Notes: generated from the letters alone by a model not told the origin. A stretch of DNA of 20,525 nucleotides from an uncultured Christensenella sp. (GCA_910584815.1 CAJUBT010000021.1:3257-23781); one strand, 5' to 3'; positions 1 to 8,251 are shown, counted from the stretch's first letter. Numbers and translations: made by a program.

Positions 1-58
1 ATTTTAAAATATAACTAAAATAACTTTATATAAAATTTTATAGTTTAACTTAAATTTG

Positions 59-67
59 TGTTATAAT
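59..67 (+). promoter_or_regulatory. Extended -10 promoter for the MTH1-like gene
   Basis: A perfect TATAAT at 62-67 is preceded by TG one base upstream (59-60), giving an extended -10 that can work without a good -35; none is visible. Transcription would start near 74, inside the AGGAG ribosome site at 73-77, leaving a leader of only about ten bases. An alternative TATAGT at 39-44 would give a normal leader. The same TGTTATAAT string recurs upstream of the HU gene at 19966-19974. Confidence 0.45.
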
Positions 68-83
68 GAAGTAGGAGAAATTT

Positions 84-551
84 ATGGAAGAACTAAACAC
101 AACTTTGCTTCTTATAATAAAAAACAACAAAATTCTTTTGCCAAGAAAGAAGCGTGGCTTTGGTGAAGGTTTGTTTAATGGAGTTGGCGGAAAAGTTAAA
201 GAAAATGAAACAATAAAAGAAGCAATTATAAGAGAAACTAAGGAAGAAATTAATGTTACTCCTGTTAATGTTGAAGAATATGGTTTTACAGAGTTTTATG
301 AGTTTTATAAAGGTAGTAGAATAAAAATAAATATGACAACTTTTGTTGCAACAGATTATATTGGCACAATAACTGAAAGCGAGGAAATGGAACCTTTTTG
401 GTTTGATGTTAATAATATTCCATTTGAGAGTATGCACCCTGATGATAAATTTTGGATGCCTATTTTGTTAAGTGGCAAAAAGTTTAGGGCTATGTTTAAT
501 ATAGATGAAAATAATAAAATAGTAGATTATTTAATAAAAGATTTTTATTAA
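84..551 (+). CDS. MTH1-like Nudix hydrolase (8-oxo-dGTP diphosphatase)
   Basis: Likely hydrolyses oxidised purine nucleoside triphosphates such as 8-oxo-dGTP to the monophosphate and pyrophosphate, keeping damaged bases out of DNA. The Nudix box runs from G36 to V58: G36, five residues, E42, seven residues, R50-E51, then E54-E55; the usual glycine near its end is N57. Outside the box the protein follows the human MTH1/NUDT1 pattern rather than short E. coli MutT: KKRGFGEG and NG-x-GGKV before the box, then E-x-EEMEPFWF, the IPFESMHPDDKFW stretch and KKF near the C-terminus. The 155-residue length also fits NUDT1. AGGAG lies six bases before the ATG. The gene stands alone. Family is secure; the exact substrate is inferred by similarity to NUDT1. 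Confidence 0.88.
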   Translation: MEELNTTLLLIIKNNKILLPRKKRGFGEGLFNGVGGKVKENETIKEAIIRETKEEINVTPVNVEEYGFTEFYEFYKGSRIKINMTTFVATDYIGTITESEEMEPFWFDVNNIPFESMHPDDKFWMPILLSGKKFRAMFNIDENNKIVDYLIKDFY

Positions 552-1236
552 ATAAAACAAAAATTAAAAACAATTATATTTTTTGTACACTTAAATGTAA
601 TTATTATGTTTTAATTAAAGGCATTACACTGAATATGGTTACACTGAAAATTTAATTGTTAATAACTTATTGAATATAAATTATATCTAATGTTAATTTA
701 AGTTATTATTAAAATGGTTAAATTTACTTTTTAAAAACTTAATTATAAAAAAATAAAATTATTTATTAAAATTTAATTATAATTAAATTAAAAAAGTGCT
801 ATTTTAATTAATTTTTAATTATATTTTTTAATTTTTAACGAACATATAGTTTAGTTATATTTAATTTTTAGAACAACTGGTCGGTCTGGTTAAATATTAG
901 GGTTTAAGTGGAATGTAGCGTTAGCATTGTTTAAGTTTAACCTTTTTATAATTGTTATATTTTATTAATAATGAATAATTATATATATTTTAATTTAATA
1001 TAAAATAATAAAAAATATTAATATAAAATTTGTTAATAAAAATAAACTAAAAAATATAATTAAATATACATTTTAACTTTAAATTAATTTAATAATTAAT
1101 ATTATTTTACTTATTATTTTCATTAAAAGTAATATACAAAATAAAGTAAAAATTTTTTAAATTATATTTATTAAAAATAATTTTATATATAAATTAAAGG
1201 TTATTAAAATTACATTTATTTTATTTTTATTATAAT
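552..1236. other. Gene-free AT-rich stretch with one less AT-rich island
   Basis: I find no open frame with a ribosome site and no tRNA here. Most of it is A/T runs. Two things stand out. The 10-mer TTACACTGAA occurs twice, at 624-633 and 639-648. A less AT-rich island at about 868-946 holds a possible stem, GGTTAAA (889-895 region) against TTTAACC (936-942), enclosing a small AATGT/GCATT hairpin. The island might be a small RNA or a decayed element, but the evidence is weak. Confidence 0.35.
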
Positions 1237-1268
1237 AAAAAAAGCACCAATAATATGGTGTTTTTTTA
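1237..1268 (-). terminator. Intrinsic terminator of yjjX
   Basis: GCACCA (1244-1249) pairs with TGGTGT (1256-1261) around a six-base loop, and flanking A and T runs extend the stem to about twelve pairs. Read on the minus strand it follows the yjjX stop by about 35 bases and ends in a T tract. It would also work on the plus strand. Confidence 0.8.
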
Positions 1269-1302
1269 TTAAAGTTTTATTAGTAAAATTTAGGCATATA
1301 TT

Positions 1303-1836
1303 TTAGTCTTTCCAAACATCGTTATTAATAAATTGAGTTAAAGCCATAATAAAGGATTGTTTAGTTAAATTAACTCTATTTAATTTTCCTTTAGTTAAAT
1401 AATTAATTCCACCTACATTACTTCTTAGGTCGGCTTTGTTAAAAAGTTTATCCATAACAATTCCAAGTTCAGTGTTAATTATTTCATCAACGTATTTATG
1501 TGGAACAGGAAAGCCTTGGCTAGTTCCCCAACTTTCGTAACCAGTTTTATCTTTTATAACGGCAATATTAATAATAATCCATTTGCCAAGTAAGTTGGTT
1601 ATGCCCGATTCAATTGCAACATAATAATCCGCAGATTCATTATTTGCCTTTGCATATTCAATTACATTATCAACTCTGTTTTTTGCACCTTTATAAATAT
1701 CTTCGTTTACTGGTTCATCGGCAACATTTGAAGATACTGGGTAGCCAACAATTTCAACATCATTAAAAAATTCTTCAAAGGCTATTTTTGCTCCTTCAAT
1801 TTTGGCTGGATTTTTAGTGGCTATTATAATTTTCAT
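1303..1836 (-). CDS. yjjX: Non-canonical purine NTPase (inosine/xanthosine triphosphatase), YjjX family
   Basis: Removes deaminated purine nucleotides (ITP, XTP) from the nucleotide pool. The 177-residue protein starts MKIIIATKNPAKIEGAK, the N-terminal nucleotide-binding signature of the YjjX/DUF84 family. It continues with V-S-S-N-V-A-D-E-P, the GAKNRV motif and a YYVAIESGI strand carrying the acidic E-S-G site, then GFPVP and a glycine-rich DLRSNVGGINYLTKG segment typical of the C-terminal half. AAAGGGAA lies nine bases upstream of the ATG. It follows the PAP2 gene by 114 bases on the same strand and is closed by the hairpin at 1237-1268, so it could be the last gene of that transcript. Together with the MTH1-like gene it gives the region two nucleotide-cleaning enzymes. 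Confidence 0.85.
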   Translation of the reverse strand: MKIIIATKNPAKIEGAKIAFEEFFNDVEIVGYPVSSNVADEPVNEDIYKGAKNRVDNVIEYAKANNESADYYVAIESGITNLLGKWIIINIAVIKDKTGYESWGTSQGFPVPHKYVDEIINTELGIVMDKLFNKADLRSNVGGINYLTKGKLNRVNLTKQSFIMALTQFINNDVWKD

Positions 1837-1950
1837 TAGTATTAGTTCCCTTTATTAAAAATAAAATTTAACTTTTTGTTTTTATAGAAAAAGTAAAATA
1901 ACTTATAAAAGTAAATTAACCCAGAAATTTTTTAAAGTTACTATTTATTG

Positions 1951-3126
1951 CTAGTTAATGTTGGTTGTTTTATCACTTTTATTAGAATTATTTGTTTTGC
2001 TATTCATATCACTTTTTTCAACTTTTTTAGGCTTGTTTTGACTTTTATTTTCTTCTTTGTTGTGGGTGTTTACTTTATCTAGATTTTCAGATATCTTTGT
2101 TTTAGGTGCTTCTGTGTTATTTGAAATATTTTCAGTATTAGGTTGACTGTTATTGTTAGAAGTTTCGCCAGCAGTGGCAAATTTGCTTTCTAGTTTTTTA
2201 CAAACAATATTAATAACAATATAAGTAACATATACGCAGGCTACGGTTATTAAAAAAGCAATGTAAACATCTGTAAAAAAGTGTGCTCCTGCCACTATTC
2301 TGGAAAGTGCAACTAGGAAAGTGTATATTGAAGCAACAGACCAAAAAATAATTTTGTTTTTCTTGGTGTTAATGTTTTGTATGTAATAAGGTAAAAGAAC
2401 TAAAACGAATGTGCTAGCTGCTGCACAAGTGTGCCCAGAAGGAAAGGATTTAAAAAAGTCATCAGCATAAAAACTATTTGAACTAAATTTATGTTGGTTT
2501 ATTGTAAACCAATTTGTGAAAAAACTAAATTCGTTATCTCCAGAGAAAACCATTGCCCTAAAACGAGTGCGGTCAAAAATATGTTTTGCAATTTGTATTA
2601 TAGAGTTAGAAACAAAAGCCACAATAATAACTAACAATGCCCATTTCCAAAGTTGTTTAATTGTTTCTGGTTTAATTTTTGATATAAGAAAGTATGTTGT
2701 TGCAGTTATGAAAATAGGGAATAAAAAGATGGTTATAATGCCAATGGCTGAATGAATATAATCGGAAATACCACTAACATAAGGAACGAAATTATCTAGT
2801 GTTACATAAAAAAGGTAAATAGAAACAATGTAACTAATAAATAACACTATGCCTTGCAACAAATAGTTTTGCCATTTTTTTTGAAAAGGGTTTTTAAGTA
2901 TGTAGAAAAATAATATTGCACAAGAAGATATTACAAGTAAATAAAGAACATCTTCTCCAAAACATTCTCCTATAATGGCAAATAAGTTGCTGGTATAATA
3001 TTGCCCGTTTGGTAAATCTGCAAGGGCTTTGCTAATTTGTAAATCGAAAACAGTACCTAAAACAAGAACTATTAGCACACTTGCTACTATAGAAGAAATA
3101 ATTGTTATTTTTTTGGACTTAGACAT
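1951..3126 (-). CDS. PAP2-family membrane phosphatase with long polar C-terminal tail
   Basis: An integral membrane phosphatase of the PAP2 superfamily, the family that includes undecaprenyl-diphosphate and phosphatidate phosphatases. The three active-site motifs are visible: K181 with R188 (six residues between, but F189 where proline is usual), PSGH at 229-232, and S275-R276 with H282 and D286. At least six hydrophobic segments lie between residues 8 and 309, the first starting right after MSKSKK. Residues about 311-391 form a low-complexity tail rich in Asn, Lys, Ser and Glu, probably disordered and cytoplasmic, and absent from typical PAP2 proteins. The start has AAAAAGGG seven bases upstream. 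Substrate cannot be told from sequence; a role in lipid-carrier recycling is only plausible. Confidence 0.85.
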   Translation of the reverse strand: MSKSKKITIISSIVASVLIVLVLGTVFDLQISKALADLPNGQYYTSNLFAIIGECFGEDVLYLLVISSCAILFFYILKNPFQKKWQNYLLQGIVLFISYIVSIYLFYVTLDNFVPYVSGISDYIHSAIGIITIFLFPIFITATTYFLISKIKPETIKQLWKWALLVIIVAFVSNSIIQIAKHIFDRTRFRAMVFSGDNEFSFFTNWFTINQHKFSSNSFYADDFFKSFPSGHTCAAASTFVLVLLPYYIQNINTKKNKIIFWSVASIYTFLVALSRIVAGAHFFTDVYIAFLITVACVYVTYIVINIVCKKLESKFATAGETSNNNSQPNTENISNNTEAPKTKISENLDKVNTHNKEENKSQNKPKKVEKSDMNSKTNNSNKSDKTTNIN

Positions 3127-3159
3127 AGTTTAACCCTTTTTTATATATAAGATATGTTA

Positions 3160-3188
3160 ATTATATACGCAAATATTAAAAAACTCAA
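3160..3188 (-). promoter_or_regulatory. Sigma-A-type promoter for the PAP2 gene
   Basis: On the minus strand TTGAGT (3183-3188) and a perfect TATAAT (3160-3165) are separated by 17 bases. Start of transcription would fall near 3153, giving a leader of about 27 bases that keeps the AAAAAGGG ribosome site. Confidence 0.65.
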
Positions 3189-3209
3189 AATAATTAAAAC
3201 AAAATAAAA

Positions 3210-3267
3210 CCCCAATTTGATATTTTTGGTTTAAATTTGTAGAAACTCATAAAAAATCAAAATGGGG
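3210..3267 (-). terminator. Long hairpin downstream of mgtE, probable terminator
   Basis: Arms 3210-3226 and 3251-3267 pair at 15 of 17 positions, anchored by CCCCA/TGGGG at the base with two A-A mismatches, around a 24-base loop. Read on the minus strand it is followed by TTTTATTTTG. It lies about 130 bases after the mgtE stop and upstream of the PAP2 promoter, so it probably separates the two transcripts. The large loop and long arms are unusual for a simple terminator. Confidence 0.6.
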
Positions 3268-3400
3268 AAGAGATTATATTTTATTTTTTAAAATACAAAG
3301 GTTTTAAATATTTTTAAATAATTGAAGAATTTTTGTTGCCAGCAATAAAATATTAGTTAAACAAAAAAATATTTTTTAAAAAAAGTTAAGTTAATTTGTT

Positions 3401-4759
3401 CTACGCCAAAACGGCTATAGAAACTAAGCAATAAACAATTAAACTTGTGGCATCTACAATTGTTGTTATAAAAGGGCTAGCAACAACAGCAGGGTCTAGG
3501 TGACATTTTTTTGCTAACATAGGCAGAATGCAACCAACAAGTTTTGCCACAATAACTGTGAACATTAGAACGAAAGATATAACAAGACATCTAATTATTG
3601 TGTAACCTTCAAACCCAAAAAGTAAATGGTCTATTAAAAGTAACTTTCCAAAACAAACGATGGCAAGCGAAAGCCCAAGTAAAGCGGAGGCTAAAAGTTC
3701 TTTCCAAACAACTTTATACCAATCTTTAATGGTAAGTTCTCCAAGTGCCATAGCCCTTATAACAGTAACGCTTGCCTGTGAGCCTGCATTTCCACCTGTA
3801 TCCATAATCATAGGCACGCAAGCAACAAGGGCAGTGCTTATGGCACTAAGTTTTTCTTGATAAACATTTAAAATTAAACCCGTAAAGGTGGCACTAATTA
3901 AAAGTAACATAAGCCAAGGAATTCGATTTTTCCAAATAGAAAACACACTTGTTTTTAAATATGGCTTGTTTGTTGGTGTAATAGCCGCCATTTTTTCAAA
4001 GTCTTCGGTGGCTTCTTCTTTAATAACATCAATAATATCATCTACAGTTACAATGCCAACAATTCTGTTTTCTTTATCTACAACGGGAAGGGCCAAAAAG
4101 TCGTATTTAGAAAATATAGTTGCAATTTTTTCTTGGTCCATATCTGTGGTTGTTGCAACAACATTATCGGTAATAACATCTTTAATAGGCGCCCCTTTTT
4201 TTGCAAGCAGTAATTCCTTAATTGTTAAAACACCTTTTAAAGTTTTTTTGCTATCAACTACATATAAAACATTTATGGTTTCAGCTTCTTCGCCTTGTCT
4301 TCTAATTTCATCTAATGCTTCATCAGTAGTAATATCTATTTGCAAACTAATAAACTCGGGGGTCATAATTGCCCCTGCGGTGTCTTCTTCATAACTTAGA
4401 TATTTATTAATAAGTTTTCTTGTTTCTGGGGTTGCCCCTTTAAGTGCTTTTCTAACAATGTTTGCAGGCATTTCTTCTAAGAAGTCTACAGCATCATCAG
4501 TTGCAAGTTGTTCAATAATAAAACTAAGTTCAGAACTATTTAAAAAGGTAACAATACCCTCTTGTGTTTCACTGCTAAGGTACGAAAAAACTTCTGCACT
4601 TAAGTCTTTAGATAATAACCTAAATAATAGCACAGAATTTGTAACATTTTCAGAATGCTCCATAATATCAGCAATATCTGGAGCTAGCATATCTTGAAGC
4701 AGTGTTTTAACTGCTTTGAAATCTTTCTTTTCAATTAGTTCTAATATTTCTTGTGACAT
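3401..4759 (-). CDS. mgtE: MgtE-family magnesium transporter
   Basis: A Mg2+-gated magnesium channel/transporter of the plasma membrane. Domains in order (452 residues): N-terminal superhelical MgtE_N domain to about 125, two CBS domains (about 132-190 and 195-255) that sense Mg2+, a plug helix, then five membrane helices from about 280 to the end. Diagnostic motifs are MIMDTGGNAGSQ (318-328 region) and LDPAVVASPFITTIVDAT; D436 in the latter matches the pore aspartate of Thermus MgtE (D432). I chose the start at 4759 because AAGGGAGA sits seven bases upstream; an in-frame ATG 14 codons earlier (4801) has no ribosome site. The stop is TAG. I see no M-box riboswitch in the 350 bases upstream, so Mg2+ control may rest on the CBS domains alone. 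Confidence 0.95.
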   Translation of the reverse strand: MSQEILELIEKKDFKAVKTLLQDMLAPDIADIMEHSENVTNSVLLFRLLSKDLSAEVFSYLSSETQEGIVTFLNSSELSFIIEQLATDDAVDFLEEMPANIVRKALKGATPETRKLINKYLSYEEDTAGAIMTPEFISLQIDITTDEALDEIRRQGEEAETINVLYVVDSKKTLKGVLTIKELLLAKKGAPIKDVITDNVVATTTDMDQEKIATIFSKYDFLALPVVDKENRIVGIVTVDDIIDVIKEEATEDFEKMAAITPTNKPYLKTSVFSIWKNRIPWLMLLLISATFTGLILNVYQEKLSAISTALVACVPMIMDTGGNAGSQASVTVIRAMALGELTIKDWYKVVWKELLASALLGLSLAIVCFGKLLLIDHLLFGFEGYTIIRCLVISFVLMFTVIVAKLVGCILPMLAKKCHLDPAVVASPFITTIVDATSLIVYCLVSIAVLA

Positions 4760-5113
4760 AATGGTTCTCCCTTTTAAAGTTGGACTAATTTTTAAAACCA
4801 TTTTTTAAAATTTCAAAGAACTTTTCATATTACTATTATTTTATTTTCTAAACCATTTTATTTTTTAAATTATAAAATTGCTACTTTTTGGGTTTTTAGC
4901 GTTATTTATAACTTTTTAAAAAGTCAAAATTGTTTGTTAAAAATTAAGTATTAAAATAAAATTTATTTAAATTTTTGATAGGTTAATAAAACAAATAATT
5001 TTATAAAAAGCGTTTGTTTAAATTGCTAATGTTCTTAATTATTTTAAAATATGGTAGGAGTTTTATTCGGGCAATTTAAAAGCACAAGAAATGTATTTTT
5101 TAAAAGCCCTAAA
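4760..5113. other. Gap between the zinc-ribbon gene and mgtE
   Basis: No gene is supported here. A 16-base near-palindrome, five T then five A flanked by AC/GT, lies near 4910-4925. I looked for an M-box or other conserved magnesium leader ahead of mgtE and saw none: no GC-rich paired elements occur in this stretch. Confidence 0.5.
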
Positions 5114-5860
5114 TTAGTCGCACGGTTCGGGAGGTGCCCCACAATGTGGGCATTTGTCTTCGGTGGAACTGTATTTGCCTTTACAGTATGGGCAAGTCAC
5201 TTTTTTAGGTTTTGGTTCCATATTATTGCCATTTTCTATGTTTCGTTTACTTTCTTCATAAGTTTTTTTAAGGGTGTTAATTGTATCTGCAACTGGCATA
5301 AAAGCCTGACGAATTTTTTCGTTAAAAGTTCTAGTATCCTTTTCTTCAAATTCATTTTCTTTTCTTTTAGATAAGTAAATTGCAATAAAAACAGCCGACC
5401 CAAAAAAGCCAACAATACATAAGCAAGTAAAAATCCAATTAATGCCAGCAAACAATGCGTTTGTTGAATAAATTTCAAAGCACTTTCCGTTTGTAAAGGT
5501 TAATTTAACAGAGTTAATTTTGGAAAAGGAACTTGCGTTGCCAGTTGTTATATGAGAAAAAATTATTTCGTTGTCATCTTCTGTTAAATTAGTTGTTATT
5601 TCAGTTTCAAAATTTTCAAAGGAAGAAAACCCTTGCCTTGTAGAGTAGTTAATGGTAACAACCACATTTTCAAAAGTTTTATCTGTTTCATTATCTATAT
5701 CAAAACTAACGGTGTATGTATTTAACAAAGAGTTGTTTTTTGCAACAGGATTATCATAACTAAAATTTTCAAATTCAAAAGGAATAAGTAAACCAATAAT
5801 ACCAGCTAGAAAAATACAAACGAACACAGAAATTGGTATAAGTCTTAGAAGTTTTTTCAT
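5114..5860 (-). CDS. Membrane protein with extracytoplasmic domain and C-terminal zinc ribbon, unknown function
   Basis: I do not recognise a named family. Residues 1-28 start MKKLLRL and form a long hydrophobic segment (signal anchor). Residues about 45-130 look like a beta-rich extracytoplasmic domain, with alternating polar and hydrophobic strands and phrases such as VSFDIDNETDKTFENVVVTI, reminiscent of immunoglobulin-like folds. A second membrane helix spans about 138-163, followed by charged K-R-K-E-N-E-F and a helical cytoplasmic stretch. The C-terminus carries two CP-x-C pairs, C223/C226 and C237/C240 with H239 nearby, a small zinc ribbon. Topology would put the ribbon in the cytoplasm. 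AAAGGAG lies about 11 bases before the ATG, a little far. It precedes mgtE by about 350 bases on the same strand. A regulatory or scaffolding role is conceivable but unproven. Confidence 0.75.
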   Translation of the reverse strand: MKKLLRLIPISVFVCIFLAGIIGLLIPFEFENFSYDNPVAKNNSLLNTYTVSFDIDNETDKTFENVVVTINYSTRQGFSSFENFETEITTNLTEDDNEIIFSHITTGNASSFSKINSVKLTFTNGKCFEIYSTNALFAGINWIFTCLCIVGFFGSAVFIAIYLSKRKENEFEEKDTRTFNEKIRQAFMPVADTINTLKKTYEESKRNIENGNNMEPKPKKVTCPYCKGKYSSTEDKCPHCGAPPEPCD

Positions 5861-6096
5861 ATTGTTTACAACTCCTTTTAATAAATAAAATTATACATTA
5901 CATTATATAACAAAACTACTAAATTCGACAAGACTTATTTTTAAAAAATTTTTACTTTTTAAATACTGTTTTATGTTTTTTTGTTTGTTAATAATTTTTT
6001 TAAAAACTAAATAATTTAATTTGCGGTTAAACTTTATATACTAAATATTATATAAAATAAAAAACTCTTTATTGGAAGTAAAATGCTAACATATAT

Positions 6097-6131
6097 AAAA
6101 AAACGATGAATAATAATTTCATCGTTTTTTT
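6097..6131 (-). terminator. Intrinsic terminator of the MscS gene
   Basis: CGATGAA (6104-6110) pairs perfectly with TTCATCG (6118-6124), extended by seven A-T pairs on the outside, with a seven-base loop. It lies about 20 bases past the MscS stop on the minus strand and ends in a T run. It is symmetrical, so it can stop transcription both ways. Confidence 0.85.
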
Positions 6132-6152
6132 AAACCTTGAGGTTATAAAGAA

Positions 6153-7223
6153 TTAGTTTTCTTTTTCTTCTTCAGTTTTTTCTTCAACAACTTTTTGTTC
6201 TAATGTAAGTTCTTCATCTTTAGGAATTTCTACAATAACTTCTTCTTTATTCTTTTTATTTTTTTTGTCTTCTTTTTTATTTTTCTTTTCTTTTTTATCT
6301 GTTTTTTTGTTTATATGTAAACCTTTACCCATAGCAGATAAAATATCTTCTTCTTCGCCAGGTTTTTGTTTGTGTTGTGCAGCTTCTTTTAAAGCTTCTT
6401 TTCTTACATAACTTTTTTTATTTGGGTCAACAAGAGCAACTTCAAGTTGATTAAATGGAATGTTAATGTTATTGCGTTTAAATTCGTTAAAGATATTGTC
6501 AATTAAATACCATTTTGTATCCCAGTAATCTGCGGAACTGCACCATACTTTTGCAGTTAAAGTTATAGAACTTTCCCCTAAGTTAGATAAAACAACTGAT
6601 GGAGCTGGGTCTTCATAAACCATTTCGCAAGAAGCAAAAACTTCTTTAACAATTTCTTTTGCTTTATCTACGTTGCTATCGTAACTAATTGTAAAATCAA
6701 GGTCAACTCTTCTATATCCAAGAGTGTTAAAGTTTACAACGCTGCCACTCATAACTGTTGTGTTAGGAATATAAATTTTTTTGTTATCGGCTGTTTTTAA
6801 AATTGTGTAAAGCATTCTTACATCAACAACGCTTCCTTCTTTATCCCCAATTTGAACCCAATCGCCTTGTTTTAAAATGCTTGTGGTAATAACAATAAAT
6901 CCGTTAACAAGGTTTTTAAGGCTATCTTGTAAAGCAAGAGAAATAGCAAGAGAAACAGCGGAGAATACAACGGTAAGACCTGTAATTGAAATGCCTAGAG
7001 ATGATATAATTGCAAAAATTAAAATTAAATATAAAACAAATTTTAGAATTGATAGCACAAAAGATTGTATTGTTTTTTCAATTTTTGTTTTTGCAAGTTG
7101 TCTTCTTACAATTGCTAAAATAATTTTTACTATAATAAAGCCTAAAATAATTACTGCTAGGGTTATTAATATTGCAACCCAATTATTTTCGAACCATTTT
7201 CCAATGTCTTCAAAAAATTTCAT
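6153..7223 (-). CDS. MscS-family small-conductance mechanosensitive channel
   Basis: Releases ions and solutes when membrane tension rises, protecting against osmotic downshock. Three membrane helices are visible: about 15-38, 56-76 and the pore-lining helix 80-113, which carries the small-residue-rich SAVSLAISLALQDSLKNLVNGF pattern typical of MscS TM3. The beta domain follows (KQGDWVQIGDKEGSV, then IYIPNT near 151-155), and the alpha/beta C-terminal domain ends with NNINIPFNQLEV (251-262), a family hallmark. Residues about 305-356 are an unusual tail: a Lys/Asn-rich stretch, then an acidic Glu-rich end. AAAGGAAG precedes the ATG. It lies 70 bases after deoD with no terminator between, so the two may share a transcript. 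Confidence 0.93.
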   Translation of the reverse strand: MKFFEDIGKWFENNWVAILITLAVIILGFIIVKIILAIVRRQLAKTKIEKTIQSFVLSILKFVLYLILIFAIISSLGISITGLTVVFSAVSLAISLALQDSLKNLVNGFIVITTSILKQGDWVQIGDKEGSVVDVRMLYTILKTADNKKIYIPNTTVMSGSVVNFNTLGYRRVDLDFTISYDSNVDKAKEIVKEVFASCEMVYEDPAPSVVLSNLGESSITLTAKVWCSSADYWDTKWYLIDNIFNEFKRNNINIPFNQLEVALVDPNKKSYVRKEALKEAAQHKQKPGEEEDILSAMGKGLHINKKTDKKEKKNKKEDKKNKKNKEEVIVEIPKDEELTLEQKVVEEKTEEEKEN

Positions 7224-7293
7224 AATAATAAACTTCCTTTGTATTAATTTTTTTAAGTTAAATTAAAATTTAACCATTAATATTTTTAATTTA

Positions 7294-8007
7294 TCACAAA
7301 CTATATGCAAGGTCAAGTGCTAATTTACACATAGTCATAAACATATTTTGCCTTTCTTCACTAGTTGTTAATTTGCCAGAATAAATTTCATCTGAAACAG
7401 TACAAATAGTTAAAGCATTGTTATTACTTTTTTTTGCATTTAAGTAAAGTGCAGCACATTCCATTTCAACCCCCACTGCACCAGAATTGGTTTGTTTTGT
7501 TACAGTTCCTTTACTTCCATAAAAAGTGTCGGTGGTATATATGCTTGCTGACCTTGCAAGAATATTATTTTGCTTTGATATTTTTATTGCCTTTTCAAGT
7601 AAGCCAGAGGAACATTCAATTTTGCTTTCACCATTTTCGGCATAAAAATTTAAGTAGTTTGTGTCTGTAATGCAATTTTCTGCAACTATAATATCTCCAA
7701 TATGATAGTTCTTATTTATTGCACCAATTGTTCCTACTCTAATTGCATTTTCTACATTATAAAAGTTAAAAAGTTCATAACTGTAAATACCCATAGAAGC
7801 ACAACCCATACCGCTAGACATTACTGAAACTTGCTTGCCATTATAATTGCCTGTATAGCAAAGGTTGTTGCGCACATTAGAAATTTGCTTTACATCGGTT
7901 AAAAATTTTTCCGCAATTAGTTTTGCACGCAATGGGTCGCCAGGTAAAATTACTGTTTTTGCAATTTCTCCTACTTTAGCATTGTTGTGAGGGGTAGGTG
8001 TGTTCAT
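7294..8007 (-). CDS. deoD: Purine-nucleoside phosphorylase, DeoD type
   Basis: Cleaves purine (deoxy)ribonucleosides with phosphate to the free base and (deoxy)ribose-1-phosphate in purine salvage. The 237-residue length fits the hexameric DeoD class. Conserved points compared with E. coli DeoD: the TPH N-terminus (H7), PGDPLRAK with the phosphate-binding G23 and R27, N-A-I-R-VGT (R90), V-G-V-E-M-E (178-183) contacting ribose, and the catalytic pair D206 (in TVSDEI) and R219 (in SEERQ), spaced exactly as in the E. coli enzyme. AAAGGAAGT lies about nine bases before the ATG. The stop is TGA followed directly by TAA, the only TGA stop I found here. Likely upstream gene of a deoD-MscS transcript. 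Confidence 0.95.
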   Translation of the reverse strand: MNTPTPHNNAKVGEIAKTVILPGDPLRAKLIAEKFLTDVKQISNVRNNLCYTGNYNGKQVSVMSSGMGCASMGIYSYELFNFYNVENAIRVGTIGAINKNYHIGDIIVAENCITDTNYLNFYAENGESKIECSSGLLEKAIKISKQNNILARSASIYTTDTFYGSKGTVTKQTNSGAVGVEMECAALYLNAKKSNNNALTICTVSDEIYSGKLTTSEERQNMFMTMCKLALDLAYSL

Positions 8008-8251
8008 ATAAACATTACTTCCTTTGTTATTTATAGTGGGTAAAATATGGTTTTATTCGGGTTTATTTAAGTTGTTATTTACTAAAAAAAATTGTTAGTT
8101 AAAATTTGATAAATTAAAAAGAAGGGTATAAAAGCCGAAATGCTATTTTTTCAATAAAATTTAATAATTATTTAGTAACATTAATTTAAGCATATTTTTA
8201 TAATAATTTTTTAAAAAAATAAGTCAACTTAATTAAAAGTAAAATATTTGT

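Noticed and set aside
3888..4394. Plus-strand open frame of 168 codons opposite mgtE
   Set aside because: The Ser/Thr/Val-rich composition is the antisense reading of mgtE; no ribosome site and no recognisable domain.
4760..4801. Longer mgtE with 14 extra N-terminal residues
   Set aside because: The 4801 ATG lacks a ribosome site, and the extra residues include the AAGGGAGA site of the 4759 start.
4802..5113. M-box (magnesium) riboswitch upstream of mgtE
   Set aside because: No GC-rich paired regions or conserved leader elements are seen in this A/T-rich stretch.
5051..5374. Plus-strand open frame of 107 codons opposite the zinc-ribbon gene
   Set aside because: It lies antisense to the 3' end of a well-supported gene, is Phe-rich as expected of a shadow of Lys/Glu codons, and has no matching family.
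7291..7296. TGA read as tryptophan, with deoD ending at the next TAA
   Set aside because: All clear tryptophan positions use TGG and no gene has an internal TGA, so the standard code holds; TGA-TAA is a tandem stop.
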